A DNA stretch of 64,000 nucleotides from Crystallibacter permensis (lineage in GTDB: Bacteria; Actinomycetota; Actinomycetes; Actinomycetales; Micrococcaceae), in contig NZ_JAODLR010000005.1 of assembly GCF_025960875.1 (NCBI RefSeq), forward strand, positions 1 through 64,000, read 5' to 3'. The position numbers and the translations under genes are program-made. This document shows positions 35,601 through 43,618 of this stretch, piece by piece (the stretch's first letter is position 1; each line of letters starts with the position of its first letter). The notes beneath the pieces were generated by a model. That model had not been told where the DNA came from. It saw only the letters and a list, made by a program, of their open reading frames with translations, and did no database searches.

Positions 35601-36299
35601 ATGGACGCCACTGCCCGCTCCGCCCTTGCCCCGCTCTCCCGTACCCTGAACCTGCGCGAATCCGTCACGGAGAAACTGCGGACCGCGATCATCACCGGCG
35701 AGCTGGCGGAGGGCGAAGTCGTCTCAGCCCCTGTCTTGGGCGCTGCCCTGGGCGTGTCCGCCACGCCGGTGCGGGAAGCCATGATGGATCTGGCCCGCGA
35801 GGGACTGGTCGAGACAGTCAAGAACAAGGGTTTCCGGGTTACCGCCGTCACCGACAAGGAGCTCGACGACATCACCGAAATCCGCCTGCTGATCGAGCCG
35901 CCCACCGTGGCACGTGTAGTGGGCTCGGTCCCGGAGCAGGGATTCAGCGAGCTGCAACGGCTGGCGGATGAATGCCTGGCGGCCGCGAAGGCGGAGGACC
36001 TCAACGGCTACTTGGCCAAGGACCGGGAGTTCCATGCCCTGATTCTCGCCTACTCCGAGAACCGCCAGCTGGCCGAGCTGGCCACCTCGCTGCGCCGCCG
36101 CACGCGAATGTACGGGCTGCAGGCGTTGGTGCGGGAGAACAAGCTGGCTGACTCGGCCCGGGAGCACCACGAACTGCTGGAGTTGATGCGGGCCGGCGAC
36201 GCCGAAGCGAGCCGTGTCCTGATGGACCGGCACATCGGCCATGCCCGTGGCCTCTGGGCCCGCGGCACCGACGAAGAACCACCACACAGAAGCGAGTAA
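35601..36299 (+). CDS. GntR-family regulator with FCD domain
   Basis: A 232-residue regulator. The N-terminal winged helix reads LRESVTEKLRTAIITGELAE then LGVSATPVREAMMDLAREGL, and the C-terminal FCD effector domain includes ITEIRLLIEPPTVA, DREFHALILAYSEN and HHELLELMRAGDAEAS, with Asp/His residues that bind a metal in this family. GGAGG precedes ATG 35601; the frame opens at 35562 inside the previous gene. As the only regulator in the locus, it is the likely reader of the CATGTSACATG palindromes and would be autoregulated. Confidence 0.88.
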   Translation: MDATARSALAPLSRTLNLRESVTEKLRTAIITGELAEGEVVSAPVLGAALGVSATPVREAMMDLAREGLVETVKNKGFRVTAVTDKELDDITEIRLLIEPPTVARVVGSVPEQGFSELQRLADECLAAAKAEDLNGYLAKDREFHALILAYSENRQLAELATSLRRRTRMYGLQALVRENKLADSAREHHELLELMRAGDAEASRVLMDRHIGHARGLWARGTDEEPPHRSE

Positions 36300-36302
36300 C
36301 GC

Positions 36303-37484
36303 ATGAATCCAGCCAGCGACGTCCTTGTCGTCGGCGCCGGCGTTGTCGGCTCCGCAATCGCCTACTTTGCCACCCTTGAAGGCCTGTCCGTCACCGTGCT
36401 TGAACGCGGTCTCCCCGCCAGCGGCACCTCCTCGGCCTGCGAAGGCAATATCCTGGTCTCGGACAAGGAACCCGGCCCGGAGCTCGAGCTGACCAAGTAT
36501 TCCCTGGGAGTCTGGAAGCAGGACCTTGCCGAGCACGCCGACCTCTGGGAGTTCGAGGGCAAGGGCGGCATCATCGTCGCCTCCCGGGAATCCAGCCTGG
36601 CCTCGCTCAACCGGCTCACAGCCGCCCAGCGCAGCTACGGAGTCGACGCCCGGGAACTGAGCACGCATCAGTTACGGGACCTTGAGCCGAACATCTCCCC
36701 CGGCGCCCTTGGTGCCGCCTACTATCCCGAGGACAGCCAGGTCCAGCCCATGCTCGCCGCCGCACAACTGCTCCGCATGGCGCGGGCCAACGGCGCCCGG
36801 TTCTTCCCGAATACCAAAGTCGCTGGCTTCCTGAATGACGGCGGGAAGGTCACCGGAGTGCGCACAAGCGCCGGAAACTTCGCGGCCGGCGCGGTGGCCA
36901 ACGCCACCGGCACTTGGGCTGCCGATCTGGCCGCGCTGGCCGGTGCCAACGTCCCGGTCAAACCACGCCGCGGCTTTGTCATGGTCACCGAACCGCTACC
37001 GCCGATGATCCACCACAAGGTCTACGCCGCCGAATACGTGGACAATGTGGGCAGCTCAGACGCCGGTCTGCAGTCTTCACCAGTGGTGGAGGGAACCCCC
37101 GCCGGCAGCATCCTGATTGGCTCCAGCCGTGAACGCGTCGGATTCGATGGCACCGTCAGCGTACCCGCGCTGCGGGCCATGGCAGAGAACGCCACCGAGC
37201 TGTTCCCCTTCCTCAACAAGGTGAAAATCCTGCGCCACTACCACGGCTTCCGCCCGTACTGCCCGGATCATCTTCCGGTTATCGGTCACGACGAACGGGC
37301 GCCCGGGCTCTGGCACGCCTCGGGCCACGAAGGAGCCGGCATCGGGCTCTCTGTAGGCACGGGCAAACTGATGGCCCAGGCCCTGGCCGGCAAGGAGCCC
37401 GATCTGTCCTTGGCCCCGTTCGCACCCCACCGCTTCGGCGGATTCCAGTCCGGCTCCACAACTATCCAGGAGGCCTGCGCATGA
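36303..37484 (+). CDS. FAD oxidoreductase, catalytic subunit of D-hydroxyproline dehydrogenase
   Basis: A 393-residue D-amino-acid-oxidase-fold flavoprotein. The dinucleotide motif VLVVGAGVVGSAIAYFA is at residue 8, and the C-terminus has HYHGFRPYCPDHLPVIG and GHEGAGIGLSVGTGKLMA, typical of DAO/glycine-oxidase members. Followed by ATGA-overlapping genes for a 2Fe-2S protein and a second flavoprotein, it resembles the HcnC-like subunit of heteromeric D-4-hydroxyproline dehydrogenases. It would oxidise D-hydroxyproline to the pyrroline. Confidence 0.87.
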   Translation: MNPASDVLVVGAGVVGSAIAYFATLEGLSVTVLERGLPASGTSSACEGNILVSDKEPGPELELTKYSLGVWKQDLAEHADLWEFEGKGGIIVASRESSLASLNRLTAAQRSYGVDARELSTHQLRDLEPNISPGALGAAYYPEDSQVQPMLAAAQLLRMARANGARFFPNTKVAGFLNDGGKVTGVRTSAGNFAAGAVANATGTWAADLAALAGANVPVKPRRGFVMVTEPLPPMIHHKVYAAEYVDNVGSSDAGLQSSPVVEGTPAGSILIGSSRERVGFDGTVSVPALRAMAENATELFPFLNKVKILRHYHGFRPYCPDHLPVIGHDERAPGLWHASGHEGAGIGLSVGTGKLMAQALAGKEPDLSLAPFAPHRFGGFQSGSTTIQEACA

Positions 37485-37756
37485 GTCACAAAATCAACGC
37501 AACCTTCAACGACCGCCCACTCACCGCCGAAGACGGCACCACCGTCGGCGCCGCCCTGATGACCAACGGCGTCACCTCATGGCGCAACACCCGCAAGGAG
37601 GGTAGGCCGCGAGGCCTGTTCTGCGGTATCGGTGTCTGCTTCGACTGCCTGGTGGATGTCGACGGCGAGCCCAACCAACGCGCCTGCATGGTGCGGCTCA
37701 CCGAAGGCATGCGCATCAACGGGGCGGAGCCCGACACCGCGGAGGAGGAAGCATGA
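37481..37756 (+). CDS. 2Fe-2S subunit of D-hydroxyproline dehydrogenase (HcnA-like)
   Basis: A 91-residue ferredoxin-like protein. Cluster ligands Cys48, Cys53, Cys56 (FCGIGVCFDC) and Cys69 (QRACM) give the plant-type spacing. It would pass electrons between the two flavoprotein subunits coded on either side. Both ends overlap neighbours by ATGA, fixing equal translation. Confidence 0.9.
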   Translation: MSHKINATFNDRPLTAEDGTTVGAALMTNGVTSWRNTRKEGRPRGLFCGIGVCFDCLVDVDGEPNQRACMVRLTEGMRINGAEPDTAEEEA

Positions 37757-39234
37757 GCAGCAGCCAACACTACGACGTCGCTATCATCGGTGCTGGTCCC
37801 GCCGGGCTGGCCGCAGCCGCTACCGCTGCCGAACGCGGCGCGCGGGTGGTCTGTATTGACGCCAACGACCAGCCCGGCGGCCAGTTCTGGCGGCATCGCC
37901 CCGAGGACACGCATCCTGAGGACGACGGCTCCCTGCACCACGATTGGAAGACCTACCTCCGGCTGCGTGCAGGATTTGATGCAGCCGCGGCGGTCGGCAG
38001 CCTGTGCTTCTACCCTGGCCGACAAGTGTGGATGGCCCAGCGCGAAGACAACGGATTCACACTGCGCACCACCGCCAGCGCCCAAGCAGGCCGAGCAGCG
38101 CCCGGTCCGCAGACTGTCCGAGCCACCCAGCTGGTGGTCTGCGCCGGAGGCTACGACCGGCAACTGCCCGTACCCGGCTGGGACCTGCCCGGCGTCATGG
38201 CCGCCGGCGGCATCCAGGCGTTCATCAAGGCCAACGGGATGCTGCCCGGAAAGCGCTTCGTAGTTGCCGGAACCGGTCCATTCCTGCTGCCAGTCGCCGC
38301 CAACATCGCCGAAGCCGGCGGCGCTGTCGCTGCAGTGTGCGAGTCCGCCGACCTCACAGGTTGGTTCCCGCATCTGGCCACAGCTGCCCGCGTTCCGGCC
38401 AAAGCTCTCGAGGGAACCGAATACGCGAAGTCCTTCCTCAAGCACCGGATCCCGTACCGCACGCGAACCGTAGTCACGGAAGTCCTCGGAAGCGACCGGG
38501 TGCAGGCTGTCCGCACCGCAAAAGTCGATTCCCATGGCCGGACCGTGCAAGGCAGCGAACGGCTGATCGAGGACGTGGACGCGGTTGGCTTCGGCTGGGG
38601 TTTCACGGCCCAGATGGAGCTGCCGGTTGCCCTCGGCGCCGAAACCCGCGTCGATGACGACGGCTCGCTGGTCGGCGTCGTAGATTCGCAGCAGCATTCA
38701 AGCGTGCCCGGACTCTACCTCGCCGGTGAAGTCTCCGGCGTCGGTGGCGCGGCGTTGGCCGTCGTCGAAGGCGTGATCGCCGGACGTGCCGCGGCGGCAT
38801 CAACGGCAGCGCAATCATCCGCGGCCGAATCGTCGGCGGCAGATGTACGGCTCGCCCGGAAAGCGGGGACGTACCGGGCCTTCGCCCGCGCCATGCACCT
38901 GGCCCATCCCGTTCCCGCCGGGTGGCAGGACTGGCTGCGGCCGGAGACTACCGTCTGCCGTTGCGAAGAAGTCACCGCCGGTGACATCGCCGCTGCCAAG
39001 GAACATCTGTGCGCCACCGACGCGCGGACCATGAAATCCATGACCCGCACCGGCATGGGTTGGTGCCAAGGCAAGGTCTGCGGTTTCGCCGTCTCCTGCC
39101 TCGCCGGCACGGAAGGCGCGTCCGCGGAATCGCTGCGGTCCGTTGCCAAACGCCCTGTCAGCGTGCCCGTCACCCTGTCAGAACTGCTCACGCTTGAGGA
39201 CGAGCAAGTCCTCGAAACCACCACCGACCACTAG
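37753..39234 (+). CDS. NAD(P)/FAD oxidoreductase subunit of D-hydroxyproline dehydrogenase (HcnB-like)
   Basis: A 493-residue flavoprotein with two Rossmann motifs, VAIIGAGPAGLAAAATAAERG at the start and RFVVAGTGPFLLPVAANIAE near 170. The C-terminal Fer2_BFD-type domain binds another 2Fe-2S cluster (TVCRCEEVTAGD and GWCQGKVCGF). Such a subunit is the alpha part of HcnABC-like dehydrogenases. An Ala/Ser-rich stretch near residues 350-365 is a linker. AGGAG for the next gene follows. Confidence 0.87.
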   Translation: MSSSQHYDVAIIGAGPAGLAAAATAAERGARVVCIDANDQPGGQFWRHRPEDTHPEDDGSLHHDWKTYLRLRAGFDAAAAVGSLCFYPGRQVWMAQREDNGFTLRTTASAQAGRAAPGPQTVRATQLVVCAGGYDRQLPVPGWDLPGVMAAGGIQAFIKANGMLPGKRFVVAGTGPFLLPVAANIAEAGGAVAAVCESADLTGWFPHLATAARVPAKALEGTEYAKSFLKHRIPYRTRTVVTEVLGSDRVQAVRTAKVDSHGRTVQGSERLIEDVDAVGFGWGFTAQMELPVALGAETRVDDDGSLVGVVDSQQHSSVPGLYLAGEVSGVGGAALAVVEGVIAGRAAAASTAAQSSAAESSAADVRLARKAGTYRAFARAMHLAHPVPAGWQDWLRPETTVCRCEEVTAGDIAAAKEHLCATDARTMKSMTRTGMGWCQGKVCGFAVSCLAGTEGASAESLRSVAKRPVSVPVTLSELLTLEDEQVLETTTDH

Positions 39235-39242
39235 GAGAATCG

Positions 39243-40715
39243 ATGACCGCCACCACGGCAACCGTCCCCGAAACCACCACCGCCGACCAGCTCGAGTCCA
39301 TTCTGGCCACCGCCCAGACTGCCTCCCGCACATGGGGAGCCTGGCTTCCGGCCAGGCGTGCGACCGCGCTGGAGTCCGTGGCCGAAGCGCTGGACGCCGC
39401 CGCCGGGGACCTCGTCCCGACGGCCGTGGCCGAGACGAACTTACCCGAGGGCCGCCTTACCGGAGAACTGAAGCGCACCACCTTCCAGCTCCGTCTCTTC
39501 GCCGAAGTCCTGCGCGACGGCGGCTACCTCGACGCGCGGATCGACCACGCGGATCCGGACTGGCCGATGGGCGCTCCGCGCCCTGACCTGCGTCGCGTCT
39601 TGGAACCGGTCGGCCCAGTACTGGTCTTCGCCGCCAGCAACTTCCCCTTCGCGTTCTCTGTGGCTGGCGGCGACACCGCTTCCGCCTTGGCCGCAGGAAA
39701 CGCCGTCGTGCTCAAAGCCCACTCGGGCCACGTGAAGCTGTCCAGGCAGACCGGTGAAATTGTTGCTGCAGCGCTCACCGCAGCCGGTGCACCGGAGGGT
39801 CTCTTCGCCGTTGTCTTCGGCACGGACGCCGGACGCGAGACGCTGAAGGACCCGCGGGTGAAGGCTGCGGGATTCACCGGCTCCATTCCGGGCGGCCGCG
39901 CGCTGTTCGACATCGCCAATGCCCGGCCGGAACCCATCCCGTTCTACGGGGAACTCGGCAGCAACAACCCCGTCTTCGTCACAGAAGCAGCCGCCGCGGC
40001 CAACGGCACGGAGATCGTCAACGGTTTCATAGCCTCCTTCACTGCCGGCGCCGGGCAATTCTGCACCAAGCCCGGCACCATCTTGGTCCCCGCCGGCTCC
40101 GGCCTCACCGAAGCCCTGCGCCAAAGTGTTCTGCCGGCGGCGGCCAAGCTGCTCAATGCCCGCATCCAGTCCGGCTACCAGGAAGTCCTTGGCCGGCTCG
40201 GCTCCGACAGCCGGCTGTCCGTCCTGGTCCAAGGGCCGGACCCGTTGGCCGATCCACCCAGCCCCACCCTGCTGCACACCACTGCCCAGGCCATGCTCTC
40301 CGCTCCCCACGAACTGCAGCAGGAATGCTTCGGCCCCACCGCCGTGGTCGTGGAGTACGACGACGAGACACAGCTTGAGCAGCTGGCGGAAACTTTCGAG
40401 GGCCAGTTGACCGCAACGGTCTTCGGTACCGAGGACGACCGGGTTGCCGGCCTCATCGGTGTGCTCGCGCGCAAGGCGGGCCGGGTGCTCTGGAACCAGT
40501 GGCCCACCGGTGTCTCCGTCACCTACGCGCAACAGCACGGCGGGCCTTACCCAGCGACGACCGCTTCCGGCTCCACCTCGGTCGGCACGGCTGCCATCGG
40601 CCGCTTTCTCCGCCCGGTCGCGTACCAAGGCATGCCGCAGTACCTGCTGCCGGAAGCCCTGCAGGAAAAGAATCCGTTGGGCATCCCACGCCTCGTGAAC
40701 GGCAAGCGAGCCTAG
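39243..40715 (+). CDS. 2-oxoglutarate semialdehyde dehydrogenase (NADP+)
   Basis: A 490-residue aldehyde dehydrogenase, last step of the pathway to 2-oxoglutarate. Catalytic Cys274 (GAGQFCTKPG) and Glu237 (FYGELGSNNP) are present. VFAASNFPFAFSVAGGDTAS and NQWPTGVSV near 420 are marks of the KGSADH branch rather than general ALDH. AGGAG lies five bases before ATG 39243. A strong terminator follows. Confidence 0.9.
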   Translation: MTATTATVPETTTADQLESILATAQTASRTWGAWLPARRATALESVAEALDAAAGDLVPTAVAETNLPEGRLTGELKRTTFQLRLFAEVLRDGGYLDARIDHADPDWPMGAPRPDLRRVLEPVGPVLVFAASNFPFAFSVAGGDTASALAAGNAVVLKAHSGHVKLSRQTGEIVAAALTAAGAPEGLFAVVFGTDAGRETLKDPRVKAAGFTGSIPGGRALFDIANARPEPIPFYGELGSNNPVFVTEAAAAANGTEIVNGFIASFTAGAGQFCTKPGTILVPAGSGLTEALRQSVLPAAAKLLNARIQSGYQEVLGRLGSDSRLSVLVQGPDPLADPPSPTLLHTTAQAMLSAPHELQQECFGPTAVVVEYDDETQLEQLAETFEGQLTATVFGTEDDRVAGLIGVLARKAGRVLWNQWPTGVSVTYAQQHGGPYPATTASGSTSVGTAAIGRFLRPVAYQGMPQYLLPEALQEKNPLGIPRLVNGKRA

Positions 40716-40737
40716 TTTACACACGTTGCCCTACAGC

Positions 40738-40774
40738 GACGCCGGCGCTCACCACTTTGGTGAGCGCCGGCGTC
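40738..40774. terminator. strong bidirectional hairpin terminator
   Basis: A perfect 16-bp stem (GACGCCGGCGCTCACC at 40738-40753, complement at 40759-40774) with a five-base loop lies between the convergent dehydrogenase and lipoprotein genes. The 3' side is followed by GTACTTT. It belongs to the set of hairpins in this window ending in a GTCGT sequence. Confidence 0.8.
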
Positions 40775-40792
40775 GTACTTTGCTTGCCGGTA

Positions 40793-41326
40793 TCAACCGG
40801 CAAAGGCTTCTTCATAGAGAGCGGCCTGGCTGGGCTTCAGCTGGCCCGACACCCGTAGCAGGACATTGTCCTGCAGGTGGTGGTACTCAGTTCCCAAAAC
40901 GCCTCCGGATTCTTTGAGCATGCCCTGAATGTAGTCGGAACGGGTTTTGGCGTCCTCAGCGTTCTCGAAAACTTCCACCACGGCACCGCTGTCGATACCG
41001 GTTGCCGATGGATCCTCCATCGCTTCGTCCGCGATCCAGGCTGCGCTCGTGTATTGGCTTGGACGGCCAATGAGCTCATTTACGTCGTTGTCTTCCGTAA
41101 CTTCGGTGACCTTCACGACGGTGGCGACTTCAGCTTCAAGCTGTTCCGCAATTTCGATAGCGGTTGCCGAATCGGCTACTTCTGGGGCAGCAGCAGTGGT
41201 TTCCTCTGCCGGTGCGCTGGTAGCCGCGGGCGCAGGTGCATCCACCGGCGTTTCGCCCTCACCGCCGCAGCCTGCCAGAAACAGGCCTCCGGCTATGGCA
41301 AACGCTGCCAGGCTGCTCTTCTGCAT
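40793..41326 (-). CDS. secreted lipoprotein, unknown function
   Basis: A 177-residue lipoprotein starting MQKSSLAAFAIAGGLFLAGC, with lipobox LAGC at residue 20. An Ala/Pro/Thr/Glu-rich spacer (to about residue 50) leads to a small domain containing VTEVTEDNDVNELIGRPSQY and AVVEVFENAEDAKTRSDYIQ, which resembles extracytoplasmic domains of other actinobacterial lipoproteins of unknown role. GGGAGA precedes ATG 41326; a longer frame to 41374 would hide the signal peptide. Confidence 0.75.
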   Translation of the reverse strand: MQKSSLAAFAIAGGLFLAGCGGEGETPVDAPAPAATSAPAEETTAAAPEVADSATAIEIAEQLEAEVATVVKVTEVTEDNDVNELIGRPSQYTSAAWIADEAMEDPSATGIDSGAVVEVFENAEDAKTRSDYIQGMLKESGGVLGTEYHHLQDNVLLRVSGQLKPSQAALYEEAFAG

Positions 41327-41524
41327 GATCTCTCCCGATGGTGGTCGGTACGATGTGCTCAAACGATACATCAACTCTTCGGCCCGACGGCCCTGATCAC
41401 CGAATCCTTAGCATGAACCGTCTTCGACTGCCGGTCTAAATAGTTGCGATGCGGACCTTCTCACCCTCCGCCGAAACGAGACGATGCCCGGTGCGGCTGC
41501 AGGTGCGTTCGGTGCTCGTTCGGG

Positions 41525-41794
41525 TCACGCGGCGTACGTGTCATTAATGAAAGCCTCCGCTGCGCCGAGGACCTCGCGAGAACGCTGCTTCTGTATGTAA
41601 AGCACAGGAAGGTGCCCTTCCAAACGCGGGTTAGAGCCCATCAGCCAGGCGAGTGCTACATGTTTGCCTTCTGCGGCCTCCAACGTCTTCCACACTCGGT
41701 AGCCCAGCCGTAATCGCGCTTCGATTTCTGGCCGAGGTTCCGGTACGCCGGCTTTCGCCCACTTATAGGGCGACGAACGATCCTTCACAGGCAC
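41525..41794 (-). pseudogene. orphan fragment of a DUF2384/Xre-type antitoxin
   Basis: The 89-residue frame matches by eye the C-terminal two thirds of the antitoxin at 48961: SPYKWAKAG, PEPRPEIEARLRLGYRVWK and VALAWLMGSNPRLEG align with SYKWARTDG, PEPKPEAQARLQLAHRAW and VARLWFIGANPWLSE. The N-terminal DNA-binding part is missing; the frame upstream runs into a terminator-like hairpin at 41866. No toxin is next to it. It is most likely a truncated relic of a second RES-type system. Confidence 0.65.
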
Positions 41795-41865
41795 CTCGCC
41801 GTGAATTTGCTCCAGTGCCTGACCGGATTCACCATCATCATTCTGCTGTCGATACCGACAACGGT

Positions 41866-41898
41866 GCCGGCGCGCGCACCGCCCAAGCGCGCGCCGGC
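41866..41898. terminator. GC-rich hairpin followed by GTCGTCGTTGTT
   Basis: GCCGGCGCGCGC (41866-41877) pairs perfectly with 41887-41898, loop nine bases. GTCGTCGTTGTT follows at 41899-41910. It marks the left edge of the chimeric scar region and the broken end of the antitoxin fragment. Confidence 0.55.
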
Positions 41899-41954
41899 GT
41901 CGTCGTTGTTCGCGGTAGTCGTAACGCAGGTTCCAGCGCCGAACGCATGACGCT

Positions 41955-42020
41955 GATGAAGGCTTCAGGCTGTTCTAAGGCGGGATCGTCGCGGCAATCA
42001 TCGATCACGTGCAGCGTCCA
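41955..42020 (-). repeat. partial copy of the 3' end of the 42591 hydrolase gene
   Basis: These 66 bp align without gaps to 42612-42677 with seven mismatches. They code on the minus strand for the same C-terminal words (LHVIDDCRDDPA, EQPEAFIS) as the alpha/beta hydrolase 650 bp away. The rest of that gene is absent. The copy ends exactly where the next repeat starts. Confidence 0.85.
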
Positions 42021-42021
42021 G

Positions 42022-42117
42022 CTGCTCGGGCAGGGCGGCACCGCCCCGGTGGTGCGCGAGATCATCCGCGAGAACGAGCCGGACCCGGACCGCCGGCCCG
42101 CCATCCACGCCGGCTGA
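42022..42117 (+). repeat. partial copy of the 3' end of the KimA-like transporter gene
   Basis: These 96 bp align without gaps to 14701-14796 with four mismatches and end at the same TGA stop. They code for the last 31 residues of the transporter ([20 protein letters not shown] in both). No start or body of the gene is present. The stop touches the end of the convergent osmC-like gene at 42118, so a second transporter gene probably once stood here. Confidence 0.9.
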
Positions 42118-42594
42118 TCACGGGCGCGGCGACCGGGCGTCATCCAGGGGGCCGGCGAGGCCGACGCTAACGTCATACCCCACGGCAGTGCCATGCTCGA
42201 CCGTCCGCGAGACCGTGCAGTACTTGTCGTGGGAAAGGGCCACGAGGCGTTCGGCCATGCTGGCGGCCTTGCGGCCACCGGCGTCATCGGGGAACGAGAG
42301 GCTGAACGAAAGGTTCAGGTCGCCCATGCGGTTCCCACCGTCCTCATCGACGATCTTGTGTCCGCTAGCCTCAACCCGGAACTCCGTCGGTTCCGCGCTG
42401 CGTGAGGTCGCGGTATCCACGTCGATAGCCGAACAGCCCGCGAGCGCTGCCAGCAGCAGCTCAACGGGAGACAGCAGGCCCTCGCCCTGACCGAACTCGA
42501 TCTCGGCTCCCGCCGCATTCCGGGCGGTGTAACGGCTGGTGGCGGTGCGGGACAGCTCGACGGAACGCAACGTGGGGTCCTGGGTTTCACTCAT
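42118..42594 (-). CDS. OsmC-family protein
   Basis: A 158-residue OsmC/Ohr-fold protein; family members reduce organic peroxides with a Cys pair or have lost that role. The conserved LLSPVELLLAALAGCSAIDV near residue 41 carries the first Cys, and KYCTVSRTVEHGTAVGYDV near 125 the second, so peroxidase activity is possible. Strand segments LNLSFSLSFPDDAG fit the fold. It is followed head to tail, four bases apart at the start, by the hydrolase at 42591 upstream, suggesting an operon. Confidence 0.85.
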   Translation of the reverse strand: MSETQDPTLRSVELSRTATSRYTARNAAGAEIEFGQGEGLLSPVELLLAALAGCSAIDVDTATSRSAEPTEFRVEASGHKIVDEDGGNRMGDLNLSFSLSFPDDAGGRKAASMAERLVALSHDKYCTVSRTVEHGTAVGYDVSVGLAGPLDDARSPRP

Positions 42595-43466
42595 AGGTTC
42601 ATGATGGCAGAGATGAAGGCTTCAGGCTGTTCGGCGGCGGGATCGTCGCGGCAGTCATCAATCACATGCAGCGCCCACCCATAACGGGCAGCAGCCTCTT
42701 CAGCAGTCTTGAGCCGCACTTGTAGGTCGTGGCGACCATGAATCAACGTGGTCGGAACATCGATCCTGGCCAAGTCCCCCTGCGGGATCGGCCGCATGCC
42801 CAAGCCCGTGATCTGCCGGCGCACTGCCGACTGCACGCTCGGCGTCCGGACCTGATCAAGGGCGTAGTCCATGAGCGGCTCCCAGCTGTCGCCAATCCGC
42901 TGCCGGAGCTGCTCCCGATCCAGGAAACATTGGTCAAAGAGCCGGTCCCGGCTCTTGGCGGTGGGCCGGGCCATGAAGCCCATCATGGGGATGGCAAAGC
43001 TCGGCGCGGGCCGGTACCAGGCCAGGCCCATGGTATCCACGAGCACCAGATGGGCGAGGCGATGACCGCGATCGGCAGCGTACCGGGCAGCGATGGCACC
43101 GCCCAACAGGTGTCCCGCCAACACGGGCGCGGAATCGCACGTCGCGTCGATGAGTTGATCGAGCCATTCGAGCACTCCGTCCGCATCGAGTGTGCTTCCG
43201 GCCACGATTTCCGATGCGCCTTGCCCGGGCAGATCCGGGATGACCAGATGATGCGTCTTCATGAGTTCTGGTACCACCCGGAGCCAGACCGCCGCGAACT
43301 CTCCGTGGCCATGCAACAGCACGATCGGCGGGCCGTCACCGCCCTCCAGTACGGCGGTGGAAACGCCATTAAGCTCGCGGATCTTTTCTGCCAGCGGGAT
43401 CGCGGCGAGCAGTCGCTCCCGTATCCCGTTCCCTTCATTCCTGTTCATCGTCCTCACCTTCTTCAT
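42591..43466 (-). CDS. alpha/beta-fold hydrolase lacking the nucleophile serine
   Basis: A 291-residue alpha/beta-fold protein. IVLLHGHGEFAAVW (oxyanion region), HLVIPDLPGQGAS, and the late GRHDLQVRLKTAEEAA and His regions fit the family. The nucleophile elbow, usually G-x-S-x-G, reads GHLLGG near residue 118, with Leu in place of Ser, so ordinary esterase chemistry is unlikely. AAGGA precedes ATG 43466; ATG 43448 is an alternative. It overlaps the start of the osmC-like gene by 4 bp. Its 3' end is partly duplicated at 41955. Confidence 0.78.
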   Translation of the reverse strand: MKKVRTMNRNEGNGIRERLLAAIPLAEKIRELNGVSTAVLEGGDGPPIVLLHGHGEFAAVWLRVVPELMKTHHLVIPDLPGQGASEIVAGSTLDADGVLEWLDQLIDATCDSAPVLAGHLLGGAIAARYAADRGHRLAHLVLVDTMGLAWYRPAPSFAIPMMGFMARPTAKSRDRLFDQCFLDREQLRQRIGDSWEPLMDYALDQVRTPSVQSAVRRQITGLGMRPIPQGDLARIDVPTTLIHGRHDLQVRLKTAEEAAARYGWALHVIDDCRDDPAAEQPEAFISAIMNL

Positions 43467-43618
43467 ACCGTTCCTTATGCTTGAGCATCCCACCGGGCAT
43501 ACTTGTGCCGCATCGGGAATACGGACCATCCGAACCGGCCGACGGTAATGGGAAATTTTGTGTAGGTCGCAGGGCTCGACAGGTGACAGCAGATCAGGGA
43601 GTTGGTGTGGCGTCCGAG

